In this document: positions 7,880-17,115 of the stretch, in pieces
Numbering within the stretch: position 1 is the stretch's first letter
How the letters are laid out: every line of letters starts with the position of its first letter
Origin: an uncultured Shewanella sp.
GTDB taxonomy: Bacteria > Pseudomonadota > Gammaproteobacteria > Enterobacterales > Shewanellaceae
Reading direction: 5' to 3'
DNA length: 64,000 nt
Assembly: GCF_947491715.1 (NCBI RefSeq)
Contig: NZ_CANLKR010000020.1
Location: 43,443-107,442 of the forward strand
Made by a program: the position numbers and the translations under genes
Notes under the pieces: generated by a model
What the model was told of the DNA's origin: nothing
Seen by the model: only the letters and a program-made list of their open reading frames with translations
Database searches by the model: none

Positions 7880-9940
7880 TTAACGTTTACCACTGAGTTT
7901 CAATGGTGGATGGGGGCGATGCTGGCCGCTATTGATTAAGCGCTCTTGATTGGTTATAGACAGCTCCTTTTGCGCTAGTGTATTGCTTTGACTACTTACA
8001 CTTTGCTTCACCGAATTATTGATTGTTTGCGTTAAGCTTTGTGCCCAAGTGGAACCTGACGGTAACTGAGTGGGCGCGGGCAGGGCATTACGGATCACCT
8101 GCGCATTGATAGTAGGTAAAATGGATGTGCCAATCAGTGCAAAGCGCTCGAACACTTTGTCTTCACCAATGCGGCCACGTTGTCCCCAACTGAGAGTGAT
8201 ATTATTGGCTGTTGCATTAGCGGGTTTATCGGTGACGGCAATATCTCGTTGAATGCCAAAACGATAGCTCATCATGGCCTCTTCAAATAACATGGCCATG
8301 TCTTCTTGTTGGCTACTATAAGCATAGTAAGCATTGGCATGATCTTGACTAAAAAATCCACTGACATCGTCAGGTGTGTAGGCTTGTTGTGTGCTTGTTG
8401 CATCTTCACCTCTAAAACTGACGTTAGCCAAATTAAGCAGAGGTTCACTGGTGAGTGGATTTTGTTGATTCAGTTTCGTTGAAATCAGTAAGTCTGTATT
8501 GCTTATCCATTCAAAGTCATCGATGAGTCTAGGACCTTGTAATTGGCTATGCAGTTCGACAGGGAAATAATCATTAGCGTGGGCTAACTCATGATATAGC
8601 AAAGAGGCTAACTCGGGAGTGAGAGAGTCAAGGGAGCGTGCACCTCTATTGGCGATAGAGAAATATTCAGAGGCATAATTATTATCTTTGATGTATCGCC
8701 AAGGGATCAGGAAGTTAAGCGATTCACCAAATTGGCTGCGATAATCGGGTTCTTCACTTATGGTATCGCGTTCACTGGCTGTGAGCCATAAATTATCAGG
8801 ATCTAAGTAAATGGCGCCTGTTAACGCCCAATAAAAAGAGGGGCGAATATCGCTGCTGATCACAATGGCGGTCACAGATTGTAATAAGGTTAAAAAATCT
8901 CCTTGGGGATCCATCTGCTCAAGAAATTGCATAAAGTTATCTCCCATCCATTGATGGGAAACCACTAAACGATCGCGAATGGCCGCTTTCATGGCATTAT
9001 GACTGCTTTGCTGACTAATTAACGGTAGGTTTGATAATAAACAAGGCTCGGTTAGTGTGTTGCTATAAACACATTGCTCAAGTGCAGTAGCGAAGGGAGA
9101 GCTGGCCTCATAAGCAAAAGTGCGTGTCAAAGGATCGGGAAAATAATTGGAGGTGATGGCCTCTTCTTTGGTGATCAGCACATGGACGTCATCGATAACT
9201 GTTTCACCATTAATAGTGGCAATGGCGCGCAGCGAGCTTAAGGTGTCATTTGTGACGCTGGGGGCAGCAAAAAGAGGGCGGTCGATTTGCGTAAAATCCA
9301 CTAAGAGATCCGGGCCCGCTGCAAGACACCAAGTTAACGCTGTCATGGAGGCAGTTGAACTCATTAAATGATGGCGAAGACTCACCAAACTGCCCTGAGT
9401 GGCTTGATGGCTGACTCTGACTTGAGCGTTATGAGATTTGAGCCCGCTGATATTAATATCCAGCGTTTCTTGCCAAGTTTGAGGAGTTGAACCTTGATCA
9501 GGATGCTTTTCGAGCACATTCACTTGAAGTGTATAAGCCCCTTCGCTTGAGGCCTCAAATGCTAATAGGGCACTATGGGGGGAGATTAAGGTGAGTGGTT
9601 CGCCGCTTAATTGTTGCCAGTGATATTGGTAGTTGGCACTGTTGCTTGTCATTTTCGCTAAAATGGCACCGGATTGCTCAGCATAATAATCAGGTTCAAC
9701 TTGAAATTGCAGTGCAGAGTCGGTGCTGATTAAGGTCCACTGAGTATTATTGGCCGCTTGTCCACTTAAGGTGTCACATCGCGCAATGCTGGCGCCAACA
9801 TTGGTACTGGGCGTGCCATTATCGAGGTTATTACTGCTGTCATTATTGGCGTTGGTATCATCGCCTCCACCGCCGCAGGCTGTGATAGCGACAGTGAGGG
9901 CTAAACCCATCAATAGGCGGGAAAAAGAGATCAGTTCCAT
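7880..9940 (-). CDS. large lipoprotein with HELAH zinc-metallopeptidase-like motif
   Basis: A 686-residue predicted lipoprotein: signal MELISFSRLLMGLALTVAITAC with the acylated Cys at 22, then a GGGGDD/Asn/Ser spacer. Residues about 60-260 look like a beta-rich, Ig/PKD-like region (QYHWQQLSGEPLTL is typical of PKD repeats). The second half is mostly helical and contains LLYHELAHANDYF with HELAH at 450-454, the HExxH signature of zinc proteases, and an EDMAMLFEEAMMSY segment about 95 residues later that could supply the third ligand. I do not know the substrate. SD AAGGA precedes the ATG. It is convergent with hda and probably monocistronic. Confidence 0.8.
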   Translation of the reverse strand: MELISFSRLLMGLALTVAITACGGGGDDTNANNDSSNNLDNGTPSTNVGASIARCDTLSGQAANNTQWTLISTDSALQFQVEPDYYAEQSGAILAKMTSNSANYQYHWQQLSGEPLTLISPHSALLAFEASSEGAYTLQVNVLEKHPDQGSTPQTWQETLDINISGLKSHNAQVRVSHQATQGSLVSLRHHLMSSTASMTALTWCLAAGPDLLVDFTQIDRPLFAAPSVTNDTLSSLRAIATINGETVIDDVHVLITKEEAITSNYFPDPLTRTFAYEASSPFATALEQCVYSNTLTEPCLLSNLPLISQQSSHNAMKAAIRDRLVVSHQWMGDNFMQFLEQMDPQGDFLTLLQSVTAIVISSDIRPSFYWALTGAIYLDPDNLWLTASERDTISEEPDYRSQFGESLNFLIPWRYIKDNNYASEYFSIANRGARSLDSLTPELASLLYHELAHANDYFPVELHSQLQGPRLIDDFEWISNTDLLISTKLNQQNPLTSEPLLNLANVSFRGEDATSTQQAYTPDDVSGFFSQDHANAYYAYSSQQEDMAMLFEEAMMSYRFGIQRDIAVTDKPANATANNITLSWGQRGRIGEDKVFERFALIGTSILPTINAQVIRNALPAPTQLPSGSTWAQSLTQTINNSVKQSVSSQSNTLAQKELSITNQERLINSGQHRPHPPLKLSGKR

Positions 9941-10207
9941 TTGAGATTTGTCCTTATTGTAAGCGGAAATAGTCGGGTTAATCGGGTTAAAAAGTCGATG
10001 TAAATTGTAGGATTGAATAATTTATTTTATCTGTAATTACAGCAATGTAACATAAGTGATGTGACTTGGGTATGATGGGGATACAATTGTGATTGGGCAC
10101 TCACATTTGGGGAATAATGAGCTAACTTTTGGCTTTATCGGTATTGAAAAGTGTTGTTTGAATTGGTCATGTTATTGACATCAATTAGCTTGCCGCAGGC
10201 TGAGATC

Positions 10208-10542
10208 GTGGATTCCAATCCACACATTGGAACCTTGGATAGCGTCTAGCTATATTTGTATTTGATGATGTATTTAATATCATAGCCTTATTGGATTGAA
10301 TTGCTGCCGCAGATTGATGTGCGAATATTAAAATAACTCGCCGTAAATATCTCCTTATAGGCTCAGACGGAAACATCCGTGTTTCCGATGGTTATTTTTA
10401 TATTCACACTGGCTTTAAAAGCAAAAAGCAAAAAGCAAAAAGCAAAAAGCAAAAAGCAAAGAGTATGAAAGCAGGGTGTTTCTTCAAGTTGGGTTTATGA
10501 TATTAAGCTTCGCTTAATCGAAGGTCGTGAATTCCCATTCAC
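10208..10542. repeat. three hairpin palindromes spaced ~160 bp
   Basis: Palindrome A is GTGGATT-CC-AATCCAC (10208-10223); B is CGGAAACA-TCCG-TGTTTCCG (10368-10387); C is GTGAAT-TCCC-ATTCAC (10527-10542). Their starts are 160 and 159 bp apart. A and C are clearly related (both read GTCGTG or ATCGTG into the stem and CACAC-TGG after it) and differ by a compensated G-C to A-T pair in the stem. B shares the downstream word TTCACACTGG with C. They look like decayed copies of one structured repeat. Confidence 0.75.
10421..10460. repeat. 7-bp simple repeat (GCAAAAA) x5.7
   Basis: Five perfect copies of GCAAAAA and a partial sixth lie in non-coding sequence between palindromes B and C. Confidence 0.95.
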
Positions 10543-10994
10543 ACTGGGCCAAAAGGGGAACCACAGCAACCCCCCTCTTGTTACAAAGGGAGTCTTGTTA
10601 CTTAGAGAGGGCTTTTTACTTAGGGAGGAACCAATGAAACTTGTGAGCGAGATCAATGGTTTTTACTTTTCTCTTTATTTGTTTTAAACATTTTATTTAC
10701 AAAGGTGTCTTTTGGGTGGTAGTTTGCTGGCTGAGGGAGTGCGGAATAAAAAGTGCATGCTGGCTAATAAGTTCTACTTCAATAAATACCATAAAATACA
10801 GACTATTAATGATGCGTTTTTGACTAATTGAGAGTGAGAATAAGTACTGGTTACTTGTTATGTTGCGGGCCTGATGTTTGAGCATGCGCATTATGGATTA
10901 GCTGTATACTCTAGCTTAATGATTTTTTAAAAAAAAGAGTAAGCAGTTTGGAAGACTATCCTGCTGCTGTTGAATAAGTTGTTAATGCATAATT

Positions 10995-11201
10995 ATGTCA
11001 GATTGGATTGAAATTATATTAAATAAAGAGGCCTCTTCCTCTTTCGAGGTTGAAGAGGTTTTCTGTCACTTGGGCGATGAGAGTTTTAAGCTAGAATTAA
11101 TAGTTAAGATTTCTGGAGAAGTTATCGGAAAAATTATTACTCCAGATTCTGAACCGGAGTTTTACTTGTTGAATCCCGCCACAAACAACTATTGGGGATG
11201 A
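10995..11201 (+). CDS. small hypothetical protein
   Basis: A 68-codon frame with an acidic, protein-like product (MSDWIEIILNKEASS, then VEEVFCHLGDESFKLEL, ending TNNYWG). No ribosome binding site is visible before the ATG. I do not recognise the family. The composition and regular alternation of hydrophobic and polar residues favour a real small protein or a remnant of one, but the neighbourhood is decayed, so this is uncertain. Confidence 0.4.
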   Translation: MSDWIEIILNKEASSSFEVEEVFCHLGDESFKLELIVKISGEVIGKIITPDSEPEFYLLNPATNNYWG

Positions 11202-11348
11202 AGCATTTCACTTGATGGATTAGCCTTAGAAAATGAAAAGTTTTAGTAAATAAAATCACTATCTTAGTATCAAAAGTTAGCAAATGGCAGGTAGCATTTG
11301 AAAGTGCTTCAGGTACTGCTTTTCAGCGTCCTTGCTGGCAGGCGTTAG

Positions 11349-11660
11349 TTGATAGGGAGAGTTCTTTATGCAGTTACAGTACTAATTTTGGTATTGTTAT
11401 TACTCCCTGTAGCGGCATATGTACTTGAAATTTTGGTATAAGGACATTACGTACATATAGTTTCTTCGAAAGCTTGGGAGAGTTTTTCTGTTTACTTTAC
11501 CAACATCTCAGGGCCATTTTTGGCGATAATAGCTGTAATTGTTGCCTATGTATCATTGCAGTTTCAGATAAGTGAATCTAGATAATCACAAAGTATTAAT
11601 CAGGAAGTAGTGAATGATTTAAAATACATCATCTTGCTATGTTCTCATAGCTGGTTTTGA
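11349..11660 (+). pseudogene. degenerate two-helix membrane protein
   Basis: One frame reads through 104 codons as two strongly hydrophobic segments, YAVTVLILVLLLLPVAAYV and ISGPFLAIIAVIVAYVSLQ, but is broken by TAA after LEILV and again after QISESR, while coding-like sequence (SQSINQEVVNDLKYII) continues in the same frame afterwards. The layout of a transmembrane pair followed by a polar, helical segment resembles small membrane proteins often found in accessory regions. I cannot name the family. Confidence 0.55.
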
Positions 11661-11991
11661 TTTCTGTTTTCATCTAATTAAGATCACGATAAGCGTTCAG
11701 AAATAAGCCTTAGTTTCAGATAATCAGTGCAATTTTTGTTGGCTTCCTACCGTGATTAACCACCGGTAAGTGAATTTAAACATAGGGTGAAATGTGATGA
11801 TTGACATTATTGTCATAGTAAGCAGACAAGTCACTTTTATAAAAACACCCTCATAATGTATTAATGACACGGAAAATTTCTATTTTTGAACTATAAATAA
11901 AGAGAGGCGGCTAAGGGCCTTGTTTTGGTATTTTTTTATTGGGTTGTTATTTTTATAACTTAAATTCTGGCCTGTCGTATTGGGGAATACA
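11661..11991. other. upstream region of the FAAL gene
   Basis: About 330 bp of AT-rich non-coding sequence. The promoter for the acyl-AMP ligase gene should be here. I see no clear operator or terminator. Confidence 0.45.
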
Positions 11992-14900
11992 ATGAAATCA
12001 AGCAGACATGATTTCTTGCAGCATATGCTTTCAACAATGGGGTCATCAAATGATCTATTGTATTTAGTGGGTAGTGATGGATCAGATTCTGCTAGGTTAA
12101 GCAGGGAAGAGCTTAATCAATATGCTATGACTATTGCCTATGAGCTAACCTGTCAATGTCATCTTAAAGCTGGCGATCGTGTTTTACTGATCTATCCTCC
12201 TTCTTTAGATTTCGTCGAGGCATTGCTCGGTTGTTTATATGCAGGCATTATTCCTGTGCCAGTTATTCCACCCGATCCTATGCACATAGAGATGGAATAT
12301 CTTAATAAAATTATTGCCGATTGTTCTCCTAAGTTGTTGCTAACAAGTAACAGTTATAATCTAGCTCGTAAAGTGGGTAATGTAAAAGCCATTTTTCAAC
12401 CAGGAAAATTGAACAATGCTATCGTTCCTTGGTTAGTGCCGAGTCGACATATTAAAAGGAGCTTTGACCCTTTTAATGTTGAATGTGGGGAAATAGCACT
12501 ATTGCAATATACCTCGGGCTCTACTTCTGATCCTAAAGGGGTTTGTATCACTTGGGGAAATTTAAATCATCAGATGTATATTAATCGGCAAGCTTTGGGG
12601 TTTAATGGTCAGTCTAGAATAGTTTCTTGGGTACCACATTTTCATGATTTTGGTTTGATTAGCGGTATTTTGAATTGTATTTATGGCAATGGTTGTTTAT
12701 GGATAATATCTCCATTGGATTTTATTAAGCGGCCTGCTTTATGGATGGATGTCATGGATCGAGTTCGGGCAACCCATACTGCTGCACCAGACTTTGCTTA
12801 TAAGTTAGTGGCTAGGAAGACACTTCCTGTACAGCGTGAACAATGGAATTTGTCATACTTACAAATATTTATGAGTGCAGCAGAGCCGATCAGGGATGAG
12901 ACGATACGGTACTTTATAGAATGTTTCTCGGTTTCAGGTGTTCGGCCTGAGGCTTTTTGTCCCGCTTATGGGCTTGCTGAGCATACCGTGGCTGTCAGTA
13001 TTGGAGGGACGTTAAGGATTCATCTTGATAAACGGTCTTTATTAAAAGGCTTGGTGAAGACGGTTACTGATAAAAGCACTCATACTCAAACCTTGGTGGG
13101 TTGTGGTCAAGTACCTGATAGCGTACATCTTGCTATTGTCAATGCTGATAGTGGTGAACGTTGTCATTCGAAAATGGTTGGTGAAATATGGGTTGATTCA
13201 GCGAGTAAAGCCAAGGGGTATTGGGGAATGCTTGAAGGATCAGAGCAGGTATTTAATGCAAGTATTAAAAATGAAGTAACGGATCATCAATATTTAAGAA
13301 CGGGTGATTTGGGTTTTATGTATAAGGGTGAGTTATTTATTACCGGTCGGCTTAAAGATACCATGATTATTAATGGAGAAAATATTTATCCGCAGGATAT
13401 TGAGCTTGCTGTTGAGAAAAGCCATAGTCTGATCAGACCTGGCTGTGTTATTGCTTTTTCAATTATTTCAGCGAAAGCTAATGAGGCTGTTGTTATTGCT
13501 TTGGAAGTTAATAATGCGAAAGAGATAAAAAATTGTCAAACTGAAGTTATTAAAGCGATAGAACATTCAATTTATGCAGAGCATCCGATGCCGATATTAT
13601 CTATCTGTATCTTAAATAAAAAACAATTACCAAAAACAACAAGTGGAAAGGTGCAGAGGCAGCGATGTAAACAAAGTTACGAAAATGGTGATTTAATCAA
13701 AGAGAGTTTATATGTATGGAATAATCCACGTTTATCCGATAGAAAGCCTTCTTCTTTTGGTGTTGCTTGCAGAGTAGGAGAAAATATTGAAGATGGACAT
13801 ATTCGTCGACGTCAACTTGAATCATCTGAAAATAGGACGTCTACTCTGTTGTTTCCTACAGCGATAGAGATCAGTATATGGTTACAGTTTACACTAAGGG
13901 ACATGCTATCGTGTAGAGTGGCGGATATTGATGTCGATGCTCATTTTTCTTGCTATAGTTTAAGCTCTGTTTTGCGTATACAGTTATTCAAGAAACTTGA
14001 AAACTGGCTTAATTGTGATATCTCTCCTGTATTAATGAATGAATATCCTAGTGTCTCAAAGTTAGCTCGCTATTTAGCAAAAGGCTTAATGGTTGAGCAG
14101 TCTAAGTTAAATCAATTATCGAATGCTTCTCTAAATCAGAACAACGTACCTGTTCAAGAAGAGACTAATAAGCAGGTTTCAGACTTAGTTGTTTCATCAA
14201 CTACAAATCTAACAGAACAAGATCCTTTGCTGGATATTATGGTCACTAAAACTGACATACCTCAAGAAAAAGGGGTCAATAGTATGGTGACGGTTCCGCA
14301 TCAGGGAGGTTTTTTTACTCAACAGCCTAGTTCATTAGTGGTTATTCGTGATGAAATTGCCTTGTGGGTAACCGATGCTTGTGAAGCAGAGGTTGATAAT
14401 ATTAATTATAGTGATGATTTTTTCAGTTATGGATTTGACTCTATTCAAATTATTGAGCTGTCTGAAAGCTTGAGTCGATGGGCTGATGTTGAGATTAATT
14501 TAGAGGTATTGCGTGAACACAGTAATATAAACGAAATAGCTAAATATATTTATCACAATAAAAATCAAATACAATGTGGGGCGAAAGGTATTGTTCGGTG
14601 CGCGAGTGAAGAGAGTAAGTTAGTGTCACATCAACAGGATTTTTGGCTGCTTCTGATAGAAGAAGATAAGATAGACGATGAGCATTTACGTTTTGCCGTG
14701 AAGTTTTCTGAAAATATAGATTTGGGATTGTTAAAAGGTGCAGTAAAGCATGTGATCCAGCAGAATCTTATTTTAAGAACGTGTTTTCAAAAAATAGCAG
14801 GTAAATACTACCAAGTTGTATTAGAGAATATGCATGTTTCAGTGGATGAAGTTCATATGTTTGTTGAAATTAATTATTTAGAGACAATGGAATACTTAAG

Positions 14901-15897
14901 CGATTTAGCCATAGATATGCAATTGAATATCTCTAATCCTTATACTGGTCCTTTACTTTCACTAAAGCTGATTAAAACGACGAACAAACACAGTATCATA
15001 CTCTTGGTGATGCACCATTTAATTTCGGATGGGACATCAATGTATATTACTATGCGGGATATTAAATCAGCATATTCTATATTACAGAATCAAGCTAAGT
15101 TGATTGTTGAAAGGGGGAAATTACAGTATGTCGATTACGCTGAATGGTCTAAAAAAACTCATAAAGAAATAAACATGAGAGAGTATAGAGAATTTTGGAT
15201 AGACTTTTTACAAGGTTCTAGTGAATTAGAACTTCCTTATCAAGAGCAAAGTCAATTAGATCATAAGGCAATAAATACGGATAAAATATCCATTAATGCA
15301 CGTTTATATCATGCTTTGCAATCGTGTGTGGAAGTTAATAATTGCACATTATTTCATTTGTTTCTTCTTGGTTTTTATAAATTTTCTGTAAGACAAACTG
15401 GAACAAATGATCTTTGTATACCTATTGGTAATGCCAATCGTATTGGTGGTGCTATACGTGATACGATAGGTTTTTTTGCTAGGAGAGTCATCATAAGGCT
15501 ATGCTTGAATAATAAAGTGAGTTTGTTCGAACAGTTACAATCAGTAAAAAGCATCGTTCATGATGCCAACAAATACAGTATGTCTTATGATTTTATTCAT
15601 GAATTTCTTAAGGAAGTATCGCATTGTGGAAAAGGAAGTATGATCTTTAATTTTATGGTTAATCAACACCAGAATCATTATTTTGATGTCATGGGGGCTG
15701 ATATGAAAGATGTATTTGTTCTACCCAATACAAGTGACTTTAAGATAATGTGGTTTATTTCTTTAAATAATGAGAAGGGAATTGATATTATTTGCAATTA
15801 TAAAGTTCGTTATTATTCTTCTAAAATAATAAAGCAATATTTGAATGAGTATGTCGATGCATTATCTGATCTTTTTACCAAAAATGATAATTTGTAA
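11992..15897 (+). CDS. fatty acyl-AMP ligase / ACP / ACP / condensation-domain fusion
   Basis: A 1,302-residue assembly-line protein. Positions here are from the ATG at 11992, chosen over TTG 11980 because TGGGGA lies 5 nt before it. Residues 1 to about 575 form an adenylating domain of the FAAL type: YTSGSTSDPKG (173-183), AYGLAEHT (325-332), YLRTGDLG (434-441) and KTTSGKVQR (548-556). ACP1 (about 628-697) reads CYSLSSVL; the usual Asp before the phosphopantetheine Ser is Ser. A Ser/Thr/Gln-rich linker leads to ACP2 (about 785-860) with the normal GFDSIQ (Ser817). Residues about 880-1300 form a condensation domain with an intact HHLISDG (1008-1014). FAALs activate fatty acids as acyl-AMP and load them on ACPs; the C domain would join the acyl chain to an amine. 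There is no second adenylation or thioesterase domain. Base composition is AT-rich and unlike the core genes, suggesting transfer. Confidence 0.9.
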   Translation: MKSSRHDFLQHMLSTMGSSNDLLYLVGSDGSDSARLSREELNQYAMTIAYELTCQCHLKAGDRVLLIYPPSLDFVEALLGCLYAGIIPVPVIPPDPMHIEMEYLNKIIADCSPKLLLTSNSYNLARKVGNVKAIFQPGKLNNAIVPWLVPSRHIKRSFDPFNVECGEIALLQYTSGSTSDPKGVCITWGNLNHQMYINRQALGFNGQSRIVSWVPHFHDFGLISGILNCIYGNGCLWIISPLDFIKRPALWMDVMDRVRATHTAAPDFAYKLVARKTLPVQREQWNLSYLQIFMSAAEPIRDETIRYFIECFSVSGVRPEAFCPAYGLAEHTVAVSIGGTLRIHLDKRSLLKGLVKTVTDKSTHTQTLVGCGQVPDSVHLAIVNADSGERCHSKMVGEIWVDSASKAKGYWGMLEGSEQVFNASIKNEVTDHQYLRTGDLGFMYKGELFITGRLKDTMIINGENIYPQDIELAVEKSHSLIRPGCVIAFSIISAKANEAVVIALEVNNAKEIKNCQTEVIKAIEHSIYAEHPMPILSICILNKKQLPKTTSGKVQRQRCKQSYENGDLIKESLYVWNNPRLSDRKPSSFGVACRVGENIEDGHIRRRQLESSENRTSTLLFPTAIEISIWLQFTLRDMLSCRVADIDVDAHFSCYSLSSVLRIQLFKKLENWLNCDISPVLMNEYPSVSKLARYLAKGLMVEQSKLNQLSNASLNQNNVPVQEETNKQVSDLVVSSTTNLTEQDPLLDIMVTKTDIPQEKGVNSMVTVPHQGGFFTQQPSSLVVIRDEIALWVTDACEAEVDNINYSDDFFSYGFDSIQIIELSESLSRWADVEINLEVLREHSNINEIAKYIYHNKNQIQCGAKGIVRCASEESKLVSHQQDFWLLLIEEDKIDDEHLRFAVKFSENIDLGLLKGAVKHVIQQNLILRTCFQKIAGKYYQVVLENMHVSVDEVHMFVEINYLETMEYLSDLAIDMQLNISNPYTGPLLSLKLIKTTNKHSIILLVMHHLISDGTSMYITMRDIKSAYSILQNQAKLIVERGKLQYVDYAEWSKKTHKEINMREYREFWIDFLQGSSELELPYQEQSQLDHKAINTDKISINARLYHALQSCVEVNNCTLFHLFLLGFYKFSVRQTGTNDLCIPIGNANRIGGAIRDTIGFFARRVIIRLCLNNKVSLFEQLQSVKSIVHDANKYSMSYDFIHEFLKEVSHCGKGSMIFNFMVNQHQNHYFDVMGADMKDVFVLPNTSDFKIMWFISLNNEKGIDIICNYKVRYYSSKIIKQYLNEYVDALSDLFTKNDNL

Positions 15898-15921
15898 ATG
15901 GCATGAAATAATTATAGTCTC

Positions 15922-17115
15922 ATGAAAAAGGGGCCATTTTTTTTCTCACATAATCTTTCGTTTTTCATTATTCGATTTCTATGGGTGGGATCAACAAGCA
16001 TTATTCCGCAAGCATTTTTGATTTATAATAATCCTGAGTATAAAGAGGTGTTGTTACCTTTAATACTGATTACAGGTGCTGTAATGGAAGTGCTAGGTGT
16101 TTTATCAATTAATTTCATTAGAAATAAAAACATAAAACTATTAACAGTGTCTCTCAGTGTGATAAGTATATTATCCTTGTGTGTAATAATTTATACAAAA
16201 TCATTTTATATTTTTTTAATCGCAAATATTATTTTTAGATACATTTCTTCAGTATTTTATAGTATACTAGATCTGTATTGTACATCTTCTATTAAAAATA
16301 ATAGTTCTGATAATTATTGTAATCTTCATATAGCAATGCAAATGTTAGCAATTGTATTATCACCGCTATTATTTTCTGAGTTTCTGACTTATGATAGCTT
16401 TATTTTATCTCTTTTATTGAGTGTCAGTTTAGTGTTTTTATGGAGTTGTTTTAATATAAAGGAATTTAATTTTTCATTAGAGAAGAGTAAACCATCATTA
16501 TTACAAAAACTCAGTAAGTCTGAGGCCGTTTTTTTTATATTTTCAATTTGTAATTATATGGTCATGACTTTATATGCTGGAATGGTTATTTTTGTAGCGA
16601 AAGATTACTATGCAGTATCTAACGCTGTAAAAATAGGGGGATTGGCTTTTTTTAGTTTCAGCTTATCCTCACTATCATGTATGCTTTTAATACAGTTTGC
16701 GTTGAAAATGAGTAACAACATTAGGTCTATTTCAATTTTAAAGTCATGTTTTTTCGTTCTTGGTTTGACTTTTTTGGGCATTTCTGTTTTGTCTTTTGGT
16801 AAAGAGCTGGTTAACCTTTATATTGGTTCAGTTTTAATTGGAGTGAGTGTTGGAATATATTGGCCATTATCAAAAAAAATAATGACTAAATATGCGATTA
16901 AATCCTCTAAATTGTATATTATCTCTTTCTATAATATTTGTCCGGCTATTTCCATAGTCCTTGCTTATCTGATGCTTTTACTTCTTGACCTAATCATCTT
17001 TTATTTTTCTTTTTCCTATTATTTTGGCTTCTTCTTTTTATTATACTTTTTATTGGCTATAGCATCGATAGTATTATGGTATGATAAACGCTTCTTTGAG
17101 CGTCAACGAGGTTGA
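15922..17115 (+). CDS. MFS-type transporter, probable exporter of the FAAL product
   Basis: A 397-residue integral membrane protein with about 12 hydrophobic helices, no signal peptide, and a Lys/Asn-rich central loop near residues 180-200 that divides two halves of about six helices. This is the major facilitator layout, though I see no strong signature motif A. It starts 24 bp after the FAAL-condensation gene ends, so the two are almost certainly one operon, and export of the assembled lipid product is the simplest role. The gene is very AT-rich and uses many ATA/TTA codons, even more than its neighbour, which supports horizontal acquisition of the pair. No clear ribosome binding site is visible. 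Confidence 0.8.
   Translation: MKKGPFFFSHNLSFFIIRFLWVGSTSIIPQAFLIYNNPEYKEVLLPLILITGAVMEVLGVLSINFIRNKNIKLLTVSLSVISILSLCVIIYTKSFYIFLIANIIFRYISSVFYSILDLYCTSSIKNNSSDNYCNLHIAMQMLAIVLSPLLFSEFLTYDSFILSLLLSVSLVFLWSCFNIKEFNFSLEKSKPSLLQKLSKSEAVFFIFSICNYMVMTLYAGMVIFVAKDYYAVSNAVKIGGLAFFSFSLSSLSCMLLIQFALKMSNNIRSISILKSCFFVLGLTFLGISVLSFGKELVNLYIGSVLIGVSVGIYWPLSKKIMTKYAIKSSKLYIISFYNICPAISIVLAYLMLLLLDLIIFYFSFSYYFGFFFLLYFLLAIASIVLWYDKRFFERQRG

Larger units (their letters stand above)
9941..10994. other. gene-free accessory spacer
   Basis: About 1,050 bp with no ORF that looks coding (63-64-codon frames at 10185-10376 and 10697-10891 lack ribosome binding sites and protein-like composition). It contains three palindromes at a spacing of about 160 bp and a run of 7-bp repeats, listed separately. 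It marks the left side of the AT-rich accessory tract. Confidence 0.6.

Noticed and set aside
10185..10376. 63-codon minus-strand ORF in the intergenic region
   Set aside because: It is formed across the hairpin repeats; no ribosome binding site or recognisable protein.
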